Made by a program: the position numbers and the translations under genes. Shown piece after piece: positions 1-7,693 of a stretch of 61,226 bases of DNA. Source of the DNA: Streptomyces sp. Ru72 (lineage in GTDB: Bacteria > Actinomycetota > Actinomycetes > Streptomycetales > Streptomycetaceae); assembly GCF_002920635.1 (NCBI RefSeq), contig NZ_PQSR01000037.1, positions 1-61,226 on the forward strand. Direction: 5' to 3'. Numbering within the stretch: position 1 is the first letter of the stretch; each line of letters starts with the position of its first letter. The notes beneath the pieces are model-generated. The model worked only from the letters and a program-made list of their open reading frames with translations, was not told the origin of the DNA and ran no database searches.

Positions 1-234
1 CAGCTCCCGACGGGCCGTCTCCCCCAAGGACCGGTCACCGGGCTCGCGCCCCCCGCCTAGCAGGGACCACGCTCCCGGCTCCCAGATGCCAGGGACCTGA
101 TCTCGCAGGTGCAGCAAGTACTCGCCGCGGTCGTTGACGATCAGGACCGATGCGTTCTCAGGCTCTGGAATGGACGAGTCGGAGTCGAGTGGTCCGGTAA
201 TTGTCGGTGCTTCTTCGTGAGCTGAGGCCAACAC
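1..234 (-). CDS. Nudix hydrolase, 3' part cut by window edge
   Basis: Reading leftwards on the minus strand, about 78 residues fit the start of a Nudix hydrolase. A first beta strand (ASVLIVNDRGEYLLHLRD) is followed by an aromatic/proline stretch (VPGIWEPGAWSLLGGG). The opening of the Nudix box follows: a GGG turn, a Glu at the GX5E position, and a terminal ARREL that matches the REUXEE start. Nudix enzymes hydrolyse nucleoside diphosphates linked to another moiety; the substrate cannot be told here. The start is uncertain. GTG at 234 and TTG at 231 are in frame, and a stop lies a little further upstream. The C-terminal half of the box lies outside the window. Confidence 0.7.
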   Translation of the reverse strand, partial: MLASAHEEAPTITGPLDSDSSIPEPENASVLIVNDRGEYLLHLRDQVPGIWEPGAWSLLGGGREPGDRSLGETARREL

Positions 235-781
235 GTCCCCCAGAAGTCGCGCGAGAGTTCGATGTCGCCCAGCTCAACGACACAGCGAGTCTGCCGAACG
301 CACGTTTTTCAGACGTGTTGAGATCCGCACCAGGAAGGGAGCCACGAGACGTGCGGGATGAGAAGGGTTGCGCGGCGGGTCGGAACGTGGCCCGCCGCGC
401 TTGTGGTGCTCAACTACGCCACGGGTCGCAGCCACTCATCCGCTCGAGGCCATACCCGTGGGTTCATGGCGCCGCGAAGATTGAGCCGTTCTGCGCACTT
501 TCCTTCGATGGCGTTGAGCGCGTCGCCCGGGTGTGATCTTGGAGGTGGAGTACGCGTACATGGGTGAAGACGGCTCGCTTGTGCGGGTCCGCCTATGCTC
601 ACCCAGGCGCGCACTGAGGTCGTCGTCGCGACTCTTCCCGGTCGTCTTGGAGGTGGTCTTCGGCAACTCGGGTTCGTGGATGTCCGATTCATCCGAGGCG
701 CAGCCGGTGACCGTAACTACGGTGCTGGCTCGTCCCGGCCAGGACCATTCAGTGTCAGCGGTCCCTGCGAGCATACAGATC
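235..781. other. Stretch with no convincing gene
   Basis: Between the Nudix fragment and the HEAT-repeat gene there are only short overlapping reading frames with no recognisable protein similarity and poor codon-position GC bias. It probably holds the divergent promoters of the two flanking genes; I could not pick out a confident operator. Confidence 0.5.
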
Positions 782-2110
782 ATGAAACGATCCGACGATC
801 TCCTGGCAGGGCTGGACGACATCGACTGGGCAGCCCTGGGGCACGCCTATGGCAGCGCCGAGGACGTGCCCGGCCAGCTCCGGACGGTGTGCGGACTGGA
901 CGAGGAGGCCCGGAAGAGCGCCTTCCGCAGCCTGTTCGGCAACATCTTCCACCAGGGCACCCGGTACTCGACCTCTCCGTACGCCGTGCCGTTCCTCACC
1001 CGAATCGCCGTCGCGGGCCCGGTCGGCGCCCGGGCCGACGCGCTGCTGCTGCTGACCCGTCTGGCCATTGATTGGCACGACGAGTACGACCTCCCGCTCG
1101 GCATCGACACCGCCGCGTGGCGCGCCACAGCCATCAGCCCCGAAGAGAATCTGCGCTGGTACGACGAGCAGATCGCCGCCGAGACCGACGAGGAGCGGCT
1201 GAAGAACCTGTGCGAGGGACGGGCGTACTGTGCGGCGGGGCACCCCGTCGACGCCCGCGAGGGCGCACTGCGCTCCTATGACGCGGTCCGCGCCCAGCTT
1301 CCCGTCCTGCTCGAACTGCTCGACGACCAGGACCCCGAGATCCGCACCAAGACCGCGTACCTCCTCGGCTGGTTCCCCGAGGAGGCCAACGCCACCCTGC
1401 TCCCATTGCTGGCCTGCCTCGACGGCGAGCGGGACCCAGTCTGCGTCGCCACGGTCCTCGTCTCGGTCGGGCTGATCGCCGACCACGACCCGGACGGCCG
1501 ACTCCGGCACCACCTCGACCACGAGCACCCCTTGCCGCGCTGGGCCGCCGCCACCGCCCTGACCCGCTTGCTGGTCGCACACCCGGCCACCGCGTCCGGC
1601 CTGCCGCCAGCGGAGCGCATCGCCGCCGAGCTGGCGGCCTTCGGCGCCGGGCCGGCCCCCGAGACCGCCACCGCCCACCACGCGGGCGACCTGCACAGCT
1701 ACACCGTCCGCAGCCTGCTGCACCTGATGGGCGCCGCCGAGGACCCGGACGGGGTCCTCCTGGAGATCGTCCGCGCCCTGCCTCGCATCGAGGAGACCGG
1801 AGTCGTGCCCCGCCCGCTGGCGGTCCGCGCCGAGAACCTGCTGGAAGCCCTGTTCGACCCCGCGGACACCGTACCGGTGTTCGCCGAGCTCTCCCCTGGG
1901 CGCCGGGAGTTGCTGAGGGTCCTGGCCGAGCTGCTGACCGCCGCGGATTTTCAGCCCGTGCCGTTCGGCTCCGACCTCCACGAGCGGTTCACCCAGTACG
2001 GCCTCCCCGGTACCCGCCCCGCCCTACGCGCCTACGTCGGACTGTCCACCGAGGGTGAGGACCCGAGCGCTCCCCTCCCCGACCCCTGGGCACCGTTCCG
2101 CAACCACTGA
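782..2110 (+). CDS. HEAT-repeat-like hypothetical protein
   Basis: A 442-residue acidic protein starting at an ATG (MKRSDDLL). The open frame extends further upstream, but the upstream translation has a different, low-quality composition. The body is almost all helical with Leu/Ala-rich repeats around residues 170-260 (for example LPVLLELLDDQDPEIRTKTA followed by similar LLPLLACL units). This resembles HEAT/armadillo scaffolds used for protein-protein contacts. No catalytic motif, signal peptide or membrane segment is visible. It stands alone on the plus strand, and the next genes downstream are fragments. Function unknown; similar orphan HEAT proteins are common in Streptomyces. Confidence 0.75.
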   Translation: MKRSDDLLAGLDDIDWAALGHAYGSAEDVPGQLRTVCGLDEEARKSAFRSLFGNIFHQGTRYSTSPYAVPFLTRIAVAGPVGARADALLLLTRLAIDWHDEYDLPLGIDTAAWRATAISPEENLRWYDEQIAAETDEERLKNLCEGRAYCAAGHPVDAREGALRSYDAVRAQLPVLLELLDDQDPEIRTKTAYLLGWFPEEANATLLPLLACLDGERDPVCVATVLVSVGLIADHDPDGRLRHHLDHEHPLPRWAAATALTRLLVAHPATASGLPPAERIAAELAAFGAGPAPETATAHHAGDLHSYTVRSLLHLMGAAEDPDGVLLEIVRALPRIEETGVVPRPLAVRAENLLEALFDPADTVPVFAELSPGRRELLRVLAELLTAADFQPVPFGSDLHERFTQYGLPGTRPALRAYVGLSTEGEDPSAPLPDPWAPFRNH

Positions 2111-2189
2111 TCCCACCGCCCCTCACCGAGCGCTGGCCGCTGGCCGAGATCGGGTGGCAGGAACCCAGCAGCGGTCAAACTCACCTGGC

Positions 2190-2451
2190 AAACGTCTGGT
2201 CGCCGCCCGCGGCGATGAGCTGCAGGCGTTGCGCGAGCTCGCACGCTGGAGCAGACCGAGCCCCGCGAGGGCGACGAAGCCGCCCGGGCCGAACTCACCC
2301 GCCGCGCGGGAGGGTACGTCCAGGCCGACGTCGACGCCTGGCTCGCCCACGCCCTGGCCGCGCGCATTGGGCACTACGCGGATCCGGCAGCCCGCGAGAC
2401 CGCCGCCATTCTCCTGCCGCAGCCCGTCCTCGCCCACGCCGCGCTGGACGC
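2190..2451 (+). pseudogene. Fragment of plasmid/ICE-type hypothetical protein
   Basis: With one frameshift near 2247, this stretch encodes about 80 residues (DELQALREL, then LEQTEPREGDEAARAELTRR and HALAARIGHYADPAARETAA). They match, with about ten substitutions, the middle of the broken gene at 27526-28326. The two copies differ enough to come from different alleles rather than a recent local duplication. The fragment ends abruptly at about 2451, where the response-regulator sequence on the other strand begins, so it looks like foreign DNA joined into that gene. Function unknown. Confidence 0.7.
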
Positions 2452-2710
2452 GGTCGGCAACGGCGTCCTTGGCGGTGAGCATCAGCACCGGCAACCAGGT
2501 GCCGCGCCAGCGTAGCGCAGCGCAGACCTCGAAGCCGTCCAGACCGGGCAGCATCACGTCCAGCACCATCGCGCCGTAGGCGGCCACGTCCGTCAGGGCG
2601 AGGGCCTGTGGCCCGTCCTCGGCCGTGTCAACGGCGTAGCCCTCCTCGGTCAGGGCCCGGCGCAGCAGATCCCGCATCTTGGGCTCGTCCTCGACCACCA
2701 GGATCCGCAT
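2452..2710 (-). pseudogene. Truncated OmpR-type response regulator (receiver only)
   Basis: From ATG at 2710 the minus strand encodes a clean receiver domain start: MRILVVEDEP with the acidic pocket Glu7/Asp8, and LDVMLPGLDG with the phospho-accepting Asp at about residue 51. The conserved LTAKDAVADRV strand follows near residue 80. After about residue 86 the frame enters unrelated sequence, so the rest of the receiver and the winged-helix output domain are missing. It faces away from the DUF1259 lipoprotein gene across a near-perfect symmetric operator, which suggests an intact ancestor regulated both. No partner histidine kinase gene is next to it. A second, shorter remnant of a related regulator lies near 47.16-47.21 kb. 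Confidence 0.85.
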
Positions 2711-2767
2711 GATGCCATCCCTCTGCCTTCTGCTGCTGCGCGCCGTTTGCCCCCACGATCCCGGTCG

Positions 2768-2826
2768 CTGATGAAGCTGTCATGAAGTCACCCAGATGGC
2801 GGTGCTCTTCATGCCAGCTTCATCAG
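2768..2826. promoter_or_regulatory. Symmetric operator pair for OmpR-type regulator
   Basis: CTGATGAAGCTGTCATGAAG at 2768-2787 is mirrored at 2807-2826 with one mismatch, so the same 20-bp site faces each divergent gene. Each site contains two ATGAAG half-sites spaced 11 bp apart, the usual spacing of tandem OmpR/PhoB-family boxes. A third, weaker copy lies at 47259-47281 beside another regulator remnant. Regulator identity is inferred from position. Confidence 0.6.
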
Positions 2827-2883
2827 CGGCGGCTTGTCTGGCCACACAGGCACCATCGACGAGGAACTCGACGAGGAGTGGTC

Positions 2884-3888
2884 ATGTCACCCCATTCGCA
2901 CATGAAGCCGGCCGTAGGGGCAGCGGCCACCCTCCTTTTGGTGGCGGGTTCCGGCCTGCTGGCGGGCTGCGGCTCCGCGACGACAGAGGGCGCTGCAGGT
3001 GGCGATACGCAGGCGGTCGCGGATCAGACCGCCACCCACGGCCAGGCGCAGCAGCCCGAGCAGACCACCGAGAAGGACTGGAAGCCGGTCGCCGACGCCC
3101 TCGGCCGTACCGGCACCCTGATGAAGGGCACCGTCTACCGCGTCCCGCTGCCCCGCAAGGACCTCACCGTCACCACTCAGGGCATCACCATCAAGCCGGG
3201 CCTCGCGCTTGGCGGCTACGCGACCTTCGCCAAGTACCACGACGGAACCATGCTCATGGGCGATCTGGTCGTCACCGAGGACGAACTGCCCAAGGTCACC
3301 GACGCGCTGCAGGCCGCCGGGATCGAGCAGACCGCGCTGCACAAGCACCTGCTCCAGCAGTCCCCGGCGATCTGGTGGACACACGTCCACGCCATGGGCA
3401 CCCTGGCCGCTCTCGCCAAGGGCCTGAAGTCGGCGCTGGCCGCGACCGCCATCCCGCCAGCCTCGCCGCCCCCGGCCACCCAGCCGCCCATCGACCTGAA
3501 CACCGCAGGCATCGACAAGGCGATCGGCCGCAAGGGCACCGCCGACGGCGGCATCTACAAGTTCTCCATCCCCCGTAAGAACACCGTCACCGACGGCATG
3601 CACGTGCTGCCGCCCGCGCTCGGCATCACCACCGCCATCAACTTCCAGCCGCTGGGCGGCAACAGGGCCGCCATCAACGGCGACTTCGTCATGACCGCAC
3701 CCGAGGTGCAGAAGGTCATCCGCGCGCTGCGCAAGGGAGGCATCGACATCGTCGAACTCCACAACCACTCCCTGAACGACCAACCGCGCCTGTTCTACAT
3801 GCACTTCTGGGCCACCGGCGACGGCGTCACCCTGGCCAAGGCACTGCGCCCGGCGCTGAACGCGACCGCGCTGGCTCCCACGTCGTGA
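2884..3888 (+). CDS. DUF1259 (LppY/LpqO-type) lipoprotein
   Basis: 334 residues from ATG at 2884, which has a purine-rich GAGGAGTGGT Shine-Dalgarno region. The N-terminus is a lipoprotein signal with a lipobox ending LLAGC at about residues 22-26, so the mature protein should be anchored outside the membrane. Two tandem DUF1259 domains follow, at about residues 65-180 and 205-330. Each carries the family's HxH-type signatures (THVHAMG in the first, ELHNHSLND and MHFWATGDG in the second). The family includes mycobacterial LppY and LpqO; its biochemical role is not established. It overlaps the next gene by 4 bp and its promoter contains the operator at 2768-2826. Confidence 0.85.
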   Translation: MSPHSHMKPAVGAAATLLLVAGSGLLAGCGSATTEGAAGGDTQAVADQTATHGQAQQPEQTTEKDWKPVADALGRTGTLMKGTVYRVPLPRKDLTVTTQGITIKPGLALGGYATFAKYHDGTMLMGDLVVTEDELPKVTDALQAAGIEQTALHKHLLQQSPAIWWTHVHAMGTLAALAKGLKSALAATAIPPASPPPATQPPIDLNTAGIDKAIGRKGTADGGIYKFSIPRKNTVTDGMHVLPPALGITTAINFQPLGGNRAAINGDFVMTAPEVQKVIRALRKGGIDIVELHNHSLNDQPRLFYMHFWATGDGVTLAKALRPALNATALAPTS

Positions 3889-4250
3889 TCGGTTGGGGCC
3901 AGATCGTCTACGGCGCCGTGCTGTCAGCCGTCGTCGCCGCCGTCCTCATCGCCGTCACCCGTGGCCGCAGCCGTGCCGTCGTCGCGACCGGCGCGCTCGC
4001 TGCGGCCGTCGGCCCCCTGGCCTGGAACGCGATCCTGCGCGCCGCCCACGGAGATCAGTTCTTCACCGACGCACCCGTGATCGTCTTTCCCGTCAGCTGG
4101 CAGGACACCGGCTCCGGCGTCTTCACCCTGGCAGCCGCGTCCCTCGGCTACGGGCTCGGCCCGCTGGCCGCGCAGCCGAGCCGCACCAGCATCCGCAACG
4201 CGCTCCTGGCCGCTATCGCGGCTCTTCTCGTGGACATCTACCTGTACTGA
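3885..4250 (+). CDS. Small integral membrane protein
   Basis: 121 residues starting at a GTG that overlaps the stop of the lipoprotein gene (GTGA), so the two are translationally coupled. At least three hydrophobic segments are visible, at about residues 5-24, 33-50 and 78-96, with another at the C-terminus (NALLAAIAALLVDIYLY). No known domain is recognised. The coupling suggests it works with the DUF1259 lipoprotein at the membrane. A 12-bp direct repeat sits across the stop codon, and a strong terminator follows. Confidence 0.7.
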   Translation: MIGWGQIVYGAVLSAVVAAVLIAVTRGRSRAVVATGALAAAVGPLAWNAILRAAHGDQFFTDAPVIVFPVSWQDTGSGVFTLAAASLGYGLGPLAAQPSRTSIRNALLAAIAALLVDIYLY

Positions 4251-4266
4251 TACCTGTACTGAACGG

Positions 4267-4318
4267 CCCGGTCGTCCCGCCGCCGCTCGCCCCCGCGGGC
4301 GGCGGCGGGACGACCGGG
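4267..4318. terminator. Strong stem-loop terminator
   Basis: CCCGGTCGTCCCGCCGCC at 4267-4284 pairs perfectly with 4301-4318 around a 16-base loop. It sits directly after the small membrane protein gene and before the next start. Confidence 0.8.
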
Positions 4319-5044
4319 TCTCTTCACCACCAACCCCGGGAAAGCCCACACATGATCCGTCGTTTCAGCCCTCGAGTTCTGCTGGCCCTTGCCACCGGGC
4401 TGGTCCTCGCCGTCGTCGCCGCCGTGGCCGGCGTAACGCTCACCCGGGTCGGCGGCCAGGCACCCAAGGTGGCGCTGCCGCTCCGCTCGGTGAAGGAGAT
4501 CGCACTGCCGGGTGACAGCTCACGCTTCGACTACGCGAGCCTCGACCTCGACCGTGGGCTGCTGTTCATCGCCCACCTCGGCGCGAGCCAGCTCATCGAG
4601 GTGGACGTTCACACGGACCGCGTCGTACGCACCATCGACGGACTGGCCGGCGTCCATGGCGTGCTGGTCGTCCCCTCCCGCCACACGGTGTACGCCACCG
4701 CCACGAAGGCCAACCAGATGGTGGCCCTAGACGAGACCACCGGCAGAGTCCTGCAGCGCAGCCCCACCGGCGACTACCCCGACGGACTGGCCTACGACCC
4801 CGTGCACGACACGGTGTGGACCACCAACGAGTCCGGCGGCTCGGAAACCGTCGTCGACGCCAGCAGCGGAGCGGTCCGCGGCACCGTCACACTGGGGGGC
4901 GATGCCGGCAACGTCGCCTACGACCCCACCACCCGGCAGATACTCGTCGACGTCCAGACCCGCAACCAGCTTGCCGTGATCGATCCGGCCTCCCTCCACA
5001 TCACCCGCCGCGTCCCTCTGCCCGGCTGCGACCACGACCACGGC

Positions 5045-5998
5045 CTAGCTGTACTGACCCGTGAGGTTGGGGACGCGGCTGGCGGGTGGTTGGCCTTTCA
5101 GCGCGGTGTGTCCGCGGTGGTGATTGTAGGTGTGGAGCCAGCCGGGGAAGGTGTCGCGTCGCTCCTGCTCCGAGCGGTAGGGGCGGGCGTAGGCCCACTC
5201 GTCCAGCAGCGTGCGGTTGAAGCGTTCGACCTTGCCATTGGTCTGGGGCCGGTAGGGCCGGGTGCGCTTGTGCGTGATCCCGGCGCGGGCCAGCTCGTCT
5301 CGCCAGTCGTGTGAGCGGTAGCAGGCGCCGTTGTCGGTCAGGACCCGCTCGACGGTGATCCCGCACTCGGCGAAGAAGGCGTGGGCCCGCTTCCAGAAGC
5401 TGGTGGCTGTCTCCTTCTTCTCGTCGGTGTGGATCTCGCTGTAGGCCAGGCGGGAGTGGTCGTCGACGGCGGTGTGCACGTAGCTGTAGCCGACGTTCGA
5501 GCGGGTCTTTCGGCCTGTCTGCCGGCCCAGGACCTTGTGTCCGCCGCCGTCGGGGATGTTGCCGAGTTTCTTGATGTCGACGTGGACCAGTTCGCCTGGC
5601 CGTTGGCGTTCGTAGCGGCGTATGACACGGCCGGTTGCCCGGTCCAGATGCGCGAGGCGGGCCAGGCCGTAGCGGGTCAGCACGCGGTGCACGGTCGAGG
5701 GCACCAGCCGCAGCAGGCCCGCGATGCGGGCTGGTCCCCAGCGGCGCAGGACACGAACCTTGATGATCCGGCGCTCGGTGCGGGTGGGGGTGCGGCGCGG
5801 GCTTGTGCGCGGGCGGGAGGAGCGGTCGCACATCCCGGCCTCACCGAACTGCCGGTAGCGCTCAGCCCACCGCTGGGCTGTCGTCGGCGAGACCTGGAAG
5901 CGTTCCGCGGCGCGTCTGAGGGGCCAGTCGTCCTCGACCACGCAGCGAGCCAGACGCAGGCGGCCGGTCTCGGTCAGGGGTGCATTACGGTGGGGCAC
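5045..5998 (-). CDS. IS481-family transposase
   Basis: 317 residues from a GTG at 5998; an in-frame ATG at 6067 would add 23 poorly conserved residues. The N-terminal helix-turn-helix (RRAAERFQVSPTTAQRWAERY) is followed by an rve integrase core. The DDE residues are visible: Asp in HVDIKKLGNI, Asp in RVLTDNGACYR, and Glu in NGKVERFNRTLLDEW. The reading frame runs to the last base of the IS and uses a TAG formed by the CCTAGC target duplication as its stop, so the element itself supplies no stop codon. It appears intact and possibly active. Confidence 0.92.
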   Translation of the reverse strand: MPHRNAPLTETGRLRLARCVVEDDWPLRRAAERFQVSPTTAQRWAERYRQFGEAGMCDRSSRPRTSPRRTPTRTERRIIKVRVLRRWGPARIAGLLRLVPSTVHRVLTRYGLARLAHLDRATGRVIRRYERQRPGELVHVDIKKLGNIPDGGGHKVLGRQTGRKTRSNVGYSYVHTAVDDHSRLAYSEIHTDEKKETATSFWKRAHAFFAECGITVERVLTDNGACYRSHDWRDELARAGITHKRTRPYRPQTNGKVERFNRTLLDEWAYARPYRSEQERRDTFPGWLHTYNHHRGHTALKGQPPASRVPNLTGQYS

Positions 5999-6119
5999 GA
6001 GGGCCTTTCTGTTGCTGGTGCAGATGTCGCAATCCACACCAGGCCAGAAGGCCCTCACCCATTTCAAGATCGATCAGCCGTGAGCCCTGTCACCGTCCAC
6101 AGCCTCCCGGAACAGAACA
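5050..6119 (-). mobile_element. Complete IS481-family insertion sequence, 1070 bp
   Basis: Ends are defined by imperfect inverted repeats (TGTACTGACCCGTGAGG on the left, TGTTCTGTTCCGGGAGG on the right, 13 of 17 matching). The flanking 6-bp target duplication is CCTAGC, at 5044-5049 and 6120-6125. The element holds one transposase gene on the minus strand. The clean target duplication and perfect restoration of the interrupted propeller gene show a recent insertion. Confidence 0.92.
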
Positions 6120-6581
6120 CCTAGCCCTCGCCCCCACCGACCAGCTGGCGTTTGTCGCCTGCGACGGCAACGCCCGCCTGCTCACGATCGACCTGACCAG
6201 CTGGCGCGTCACCGGCACCGACCAGGTCGGCCAGGACCCCGACGTCCTCGCCTACGACCCCACCGCCCGCCACCTCTACGTCGCCGTCGAATCCGGCTGA
6301 GTCACCACCGCCAACAACCACAACCGGCACCTCACCGTCACCGGCCGCGCCCTCCTGGCCGACGGCGCCCACGTCGTCGCCGTCGACCCCACCACCCACC
6401 TCAGCTACTACCCCATCCCACACGGCGCCGGCGGACACCCGGCGCTGCTCGCGTATCGGCCCGGCCCATGAACCCTGACGAGACCGACAGGGATTGGTGT
6501 AACCGGCCTAGTAGGCGAGGCGCCGAGACGACCGCGTGAGCTGCGTCTTCGCTGGTGGAGTGCTTCGTTAGAGCCCCGGAG

Positions 6582-6713
6582 CCGCCAACTATCGTGCAGA
6601 GGTCCCGCCAACTGCGGTGACCAGAAACGCTGCGACCTGCAGAGACTCCCCGAGCAATCCGCCAACTATCGCGAACAGTCACAGCGGCTGTGACACCGGC
6701 CGATAGCTGGCGG
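6582..6713. repeat. CCGCCAACTATCG direct and inverted repeats
   Basis: CCGCCAACTATCG occurs at 6582-6594 and 6659-6671, with a partial copy at 6605 (CCGCCAACTGCG) and an inverted variant CGATAGCTGGCGG at 6701-6713. The rest of 6472-6767 has no gene. The repeats lie just past the 3' end of the arsenic operon. They could be binding sites of a site-specific recombinase or the end of a decayed element; no matching protein is present. Confidence 0.5.
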
Positions 6714-6767
6714 TTCCGATCGCTACCTGGCGAACGAGGCGACGGACTGGGCACCAGCCGTGCAGGG

Positions 6768-7277
6768 TCAGGTGATTGCGGGACTGCGACGTTCGACGAG
6801 GACGACGTCGCGCCACGTTCCGTGGTGGCGGCCAATGCGTTCGCGGGTGCCGATAACGCGGAATCCGGCCCGCTGGTGCAGGGCGAGGCTGGCGGTGTTC
6901 TCCGGGAAGATGCCGGACTGCACCGTCCAGATCCCGGCGGCGTCGGTGGAGGCGAGCAGAGCAGTCAACAGGGCACGGCCGACTCCTCGACCGCGGGCGG
7001 CGGGGTGGACGTAGACGGAATGCTCGACGACACCGGCGTACGCGCACCGGTCGGAAACCGGCACCACGGCAGCCCAGCCCAGGACCCGGCTGTCCTCGTT
7101 CAACGCGACGAGGCGGTGCTCGTCCAGCTTGGCGGCGTCGAACGCCTCCCAGCTCGGGGCGGTGGTCTCGAAGGTGGCGTTGCCCTCGTCGATACCCAGC
7201 TGGTAAATCGCCAGGACCTGCCCCGCGTGCTCCGGCCGCATCGGCGCGATGCGCACGCCGGTCACGGTGTCCCTCAC
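6768..7277 (-). CDS. arsN1: GNAT acetyltransferase, ArsN1-like
   Basis: 169 residues of the phosphinothricin/arsinothricin acetyltransferase branch of GNAT. Markers are RIAPMRPEHAGQVLAIYQLG at the start, the acetyl-CoA loop RGRGVGRALL at about residues 95-104, and the typical ENTASLALHQRAGFRVIG near residue 130. ArsN1 enzymes N-acetylate arsinothricin and related organoarsenical antibiotics. The assignment to ArsN1 rather than a bar/pat-type enzyme rests mainly on being the last gene of an ars operon. Its start overlaps the stop of arsC by 4 bp. Confidence 0.82.
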   Translation of the reverse strand: MRDTVTGVRIAPMRPEHAGQVLAIYQLGIDEGNATFETTAPSWEAFDAAKLDEHRLVALNEDSRVLGWAAVVPVSDRCAYAGVVEHSVYVHPAARGRGVGRALLTALLASTDAAGIWTVQSGIFPENTASLALHQRAGFRVIGTRERIGRHHGTWRDVVLVERRSPAIT

Positions 7278-7693
7278 GCCACCGCCTCAATGCCGAGTTC
7301 GGCGAGCAGGCCGCGGATGCGCCGCTCGATCTCATCCCGGATCGGCCGCACCGCAGCGACGCCCTGTCCGGCCGGGTCATCCAGCTGCCAGTCCAGGTAC
7401 CGCTTGCCGGGGAAGTACGGGCAGGCGTCGCCGCAGCCCATGGTGATCACCACGTCCGAGGACTGCACGGCCTCGGTGGTGAGGACCTTCGGGATCTCGG
7501 CGGAGATGTCGATGCCGGCCTCCTTCATGGCCTCCACCACGGCCGGGTTAACGGCGCTCGCGGGGGCGGACCCGGCCGAGCGAACCTGAACGCGGTCGCC
7601 TCCGAGGTGGGTCAGGAAGGCGGCGGCCATCTGGGACCGGCCGGCGTTGTGCACGCAGACGAACAGCACGGAGGGAACGGCAGAGGTGCTCAT
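7274..7693 (-). CDS. arsC: Thioredoxin-type arsenate reductase ArsC
   Basis: 139 residues of the low-molecular-weight phosphatase fold. The oxyanion loop CVHNAGR (Cys13 to Arg19, CX5R) sits after the first beta strand, and a DPAG Asp loop at about residue 105 supplies the general acid. This class reduces arsenate to arsenite using thioredoxin or mycothiol; a second Cys (CGDACPYFPG, about residue 82) fits the resolving cysteine region. It overlaps the upstream aqpS stop by an ATGA and the downstream arsN1 start, so it is in the middle of one transcript. Confidence 0.92.
   Translation of the reverse strand: MSTSAVPSVLFVCVHNAGRSQMAAAFLTHLGGDRVQVRSAGSAPASAVNPAVVEAMKEAGIDISAEIPKVLTTEAVQSSDVVITMGCGDACPYFPGKRYLDWQLDDPAGQGVAAVRPIRDEIERRIRGLLAELGIEAVA

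Larger units (their letters stand above)
4352..6471 (+). pseudogene. YncE-like beta-propeller protein, split by IS481
   Basis: From ATG at 4352 a membrane-anchored protein starts: an N-terminal hydrophobic segment at residues 9-30, then repeated propeller blades of the YncE/lactonase type (DYASLDLDRGLLFIAHLG, GLAYDPVHDTVWTTNESG, GNVAYDPTTRQILVDVQT). The frame is interrupted at 5050 by an IS481 element and resumes at 6120. Removing the IS and one 6-bp target copy restores the frame exactly (DHGL-ALAPTDQLAFVACDG). A further in-frame stop at 6298-6300 then breaks the last blade, and the natural end is at 6471. Such propellers bind ligands or partner proteins; the function here is unknown. As it stands the gene is dead. 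Confidence 0.85.

Noticed and set aside
755..1981. 408-residue minus-strand frame opposite the HEAT-repeat gene
   Set aside because: Gly/Val/Arg-rich antisense shadow of a high-GC gene with no recognisable domain; the plus-strand frame has sensible helical repeats.
5381..6124. 247-residue plus-strand frame across the IS481 element
   Set aside because: Antisense shadow of the transposase, whose catalytic residues are all on the minus strand.
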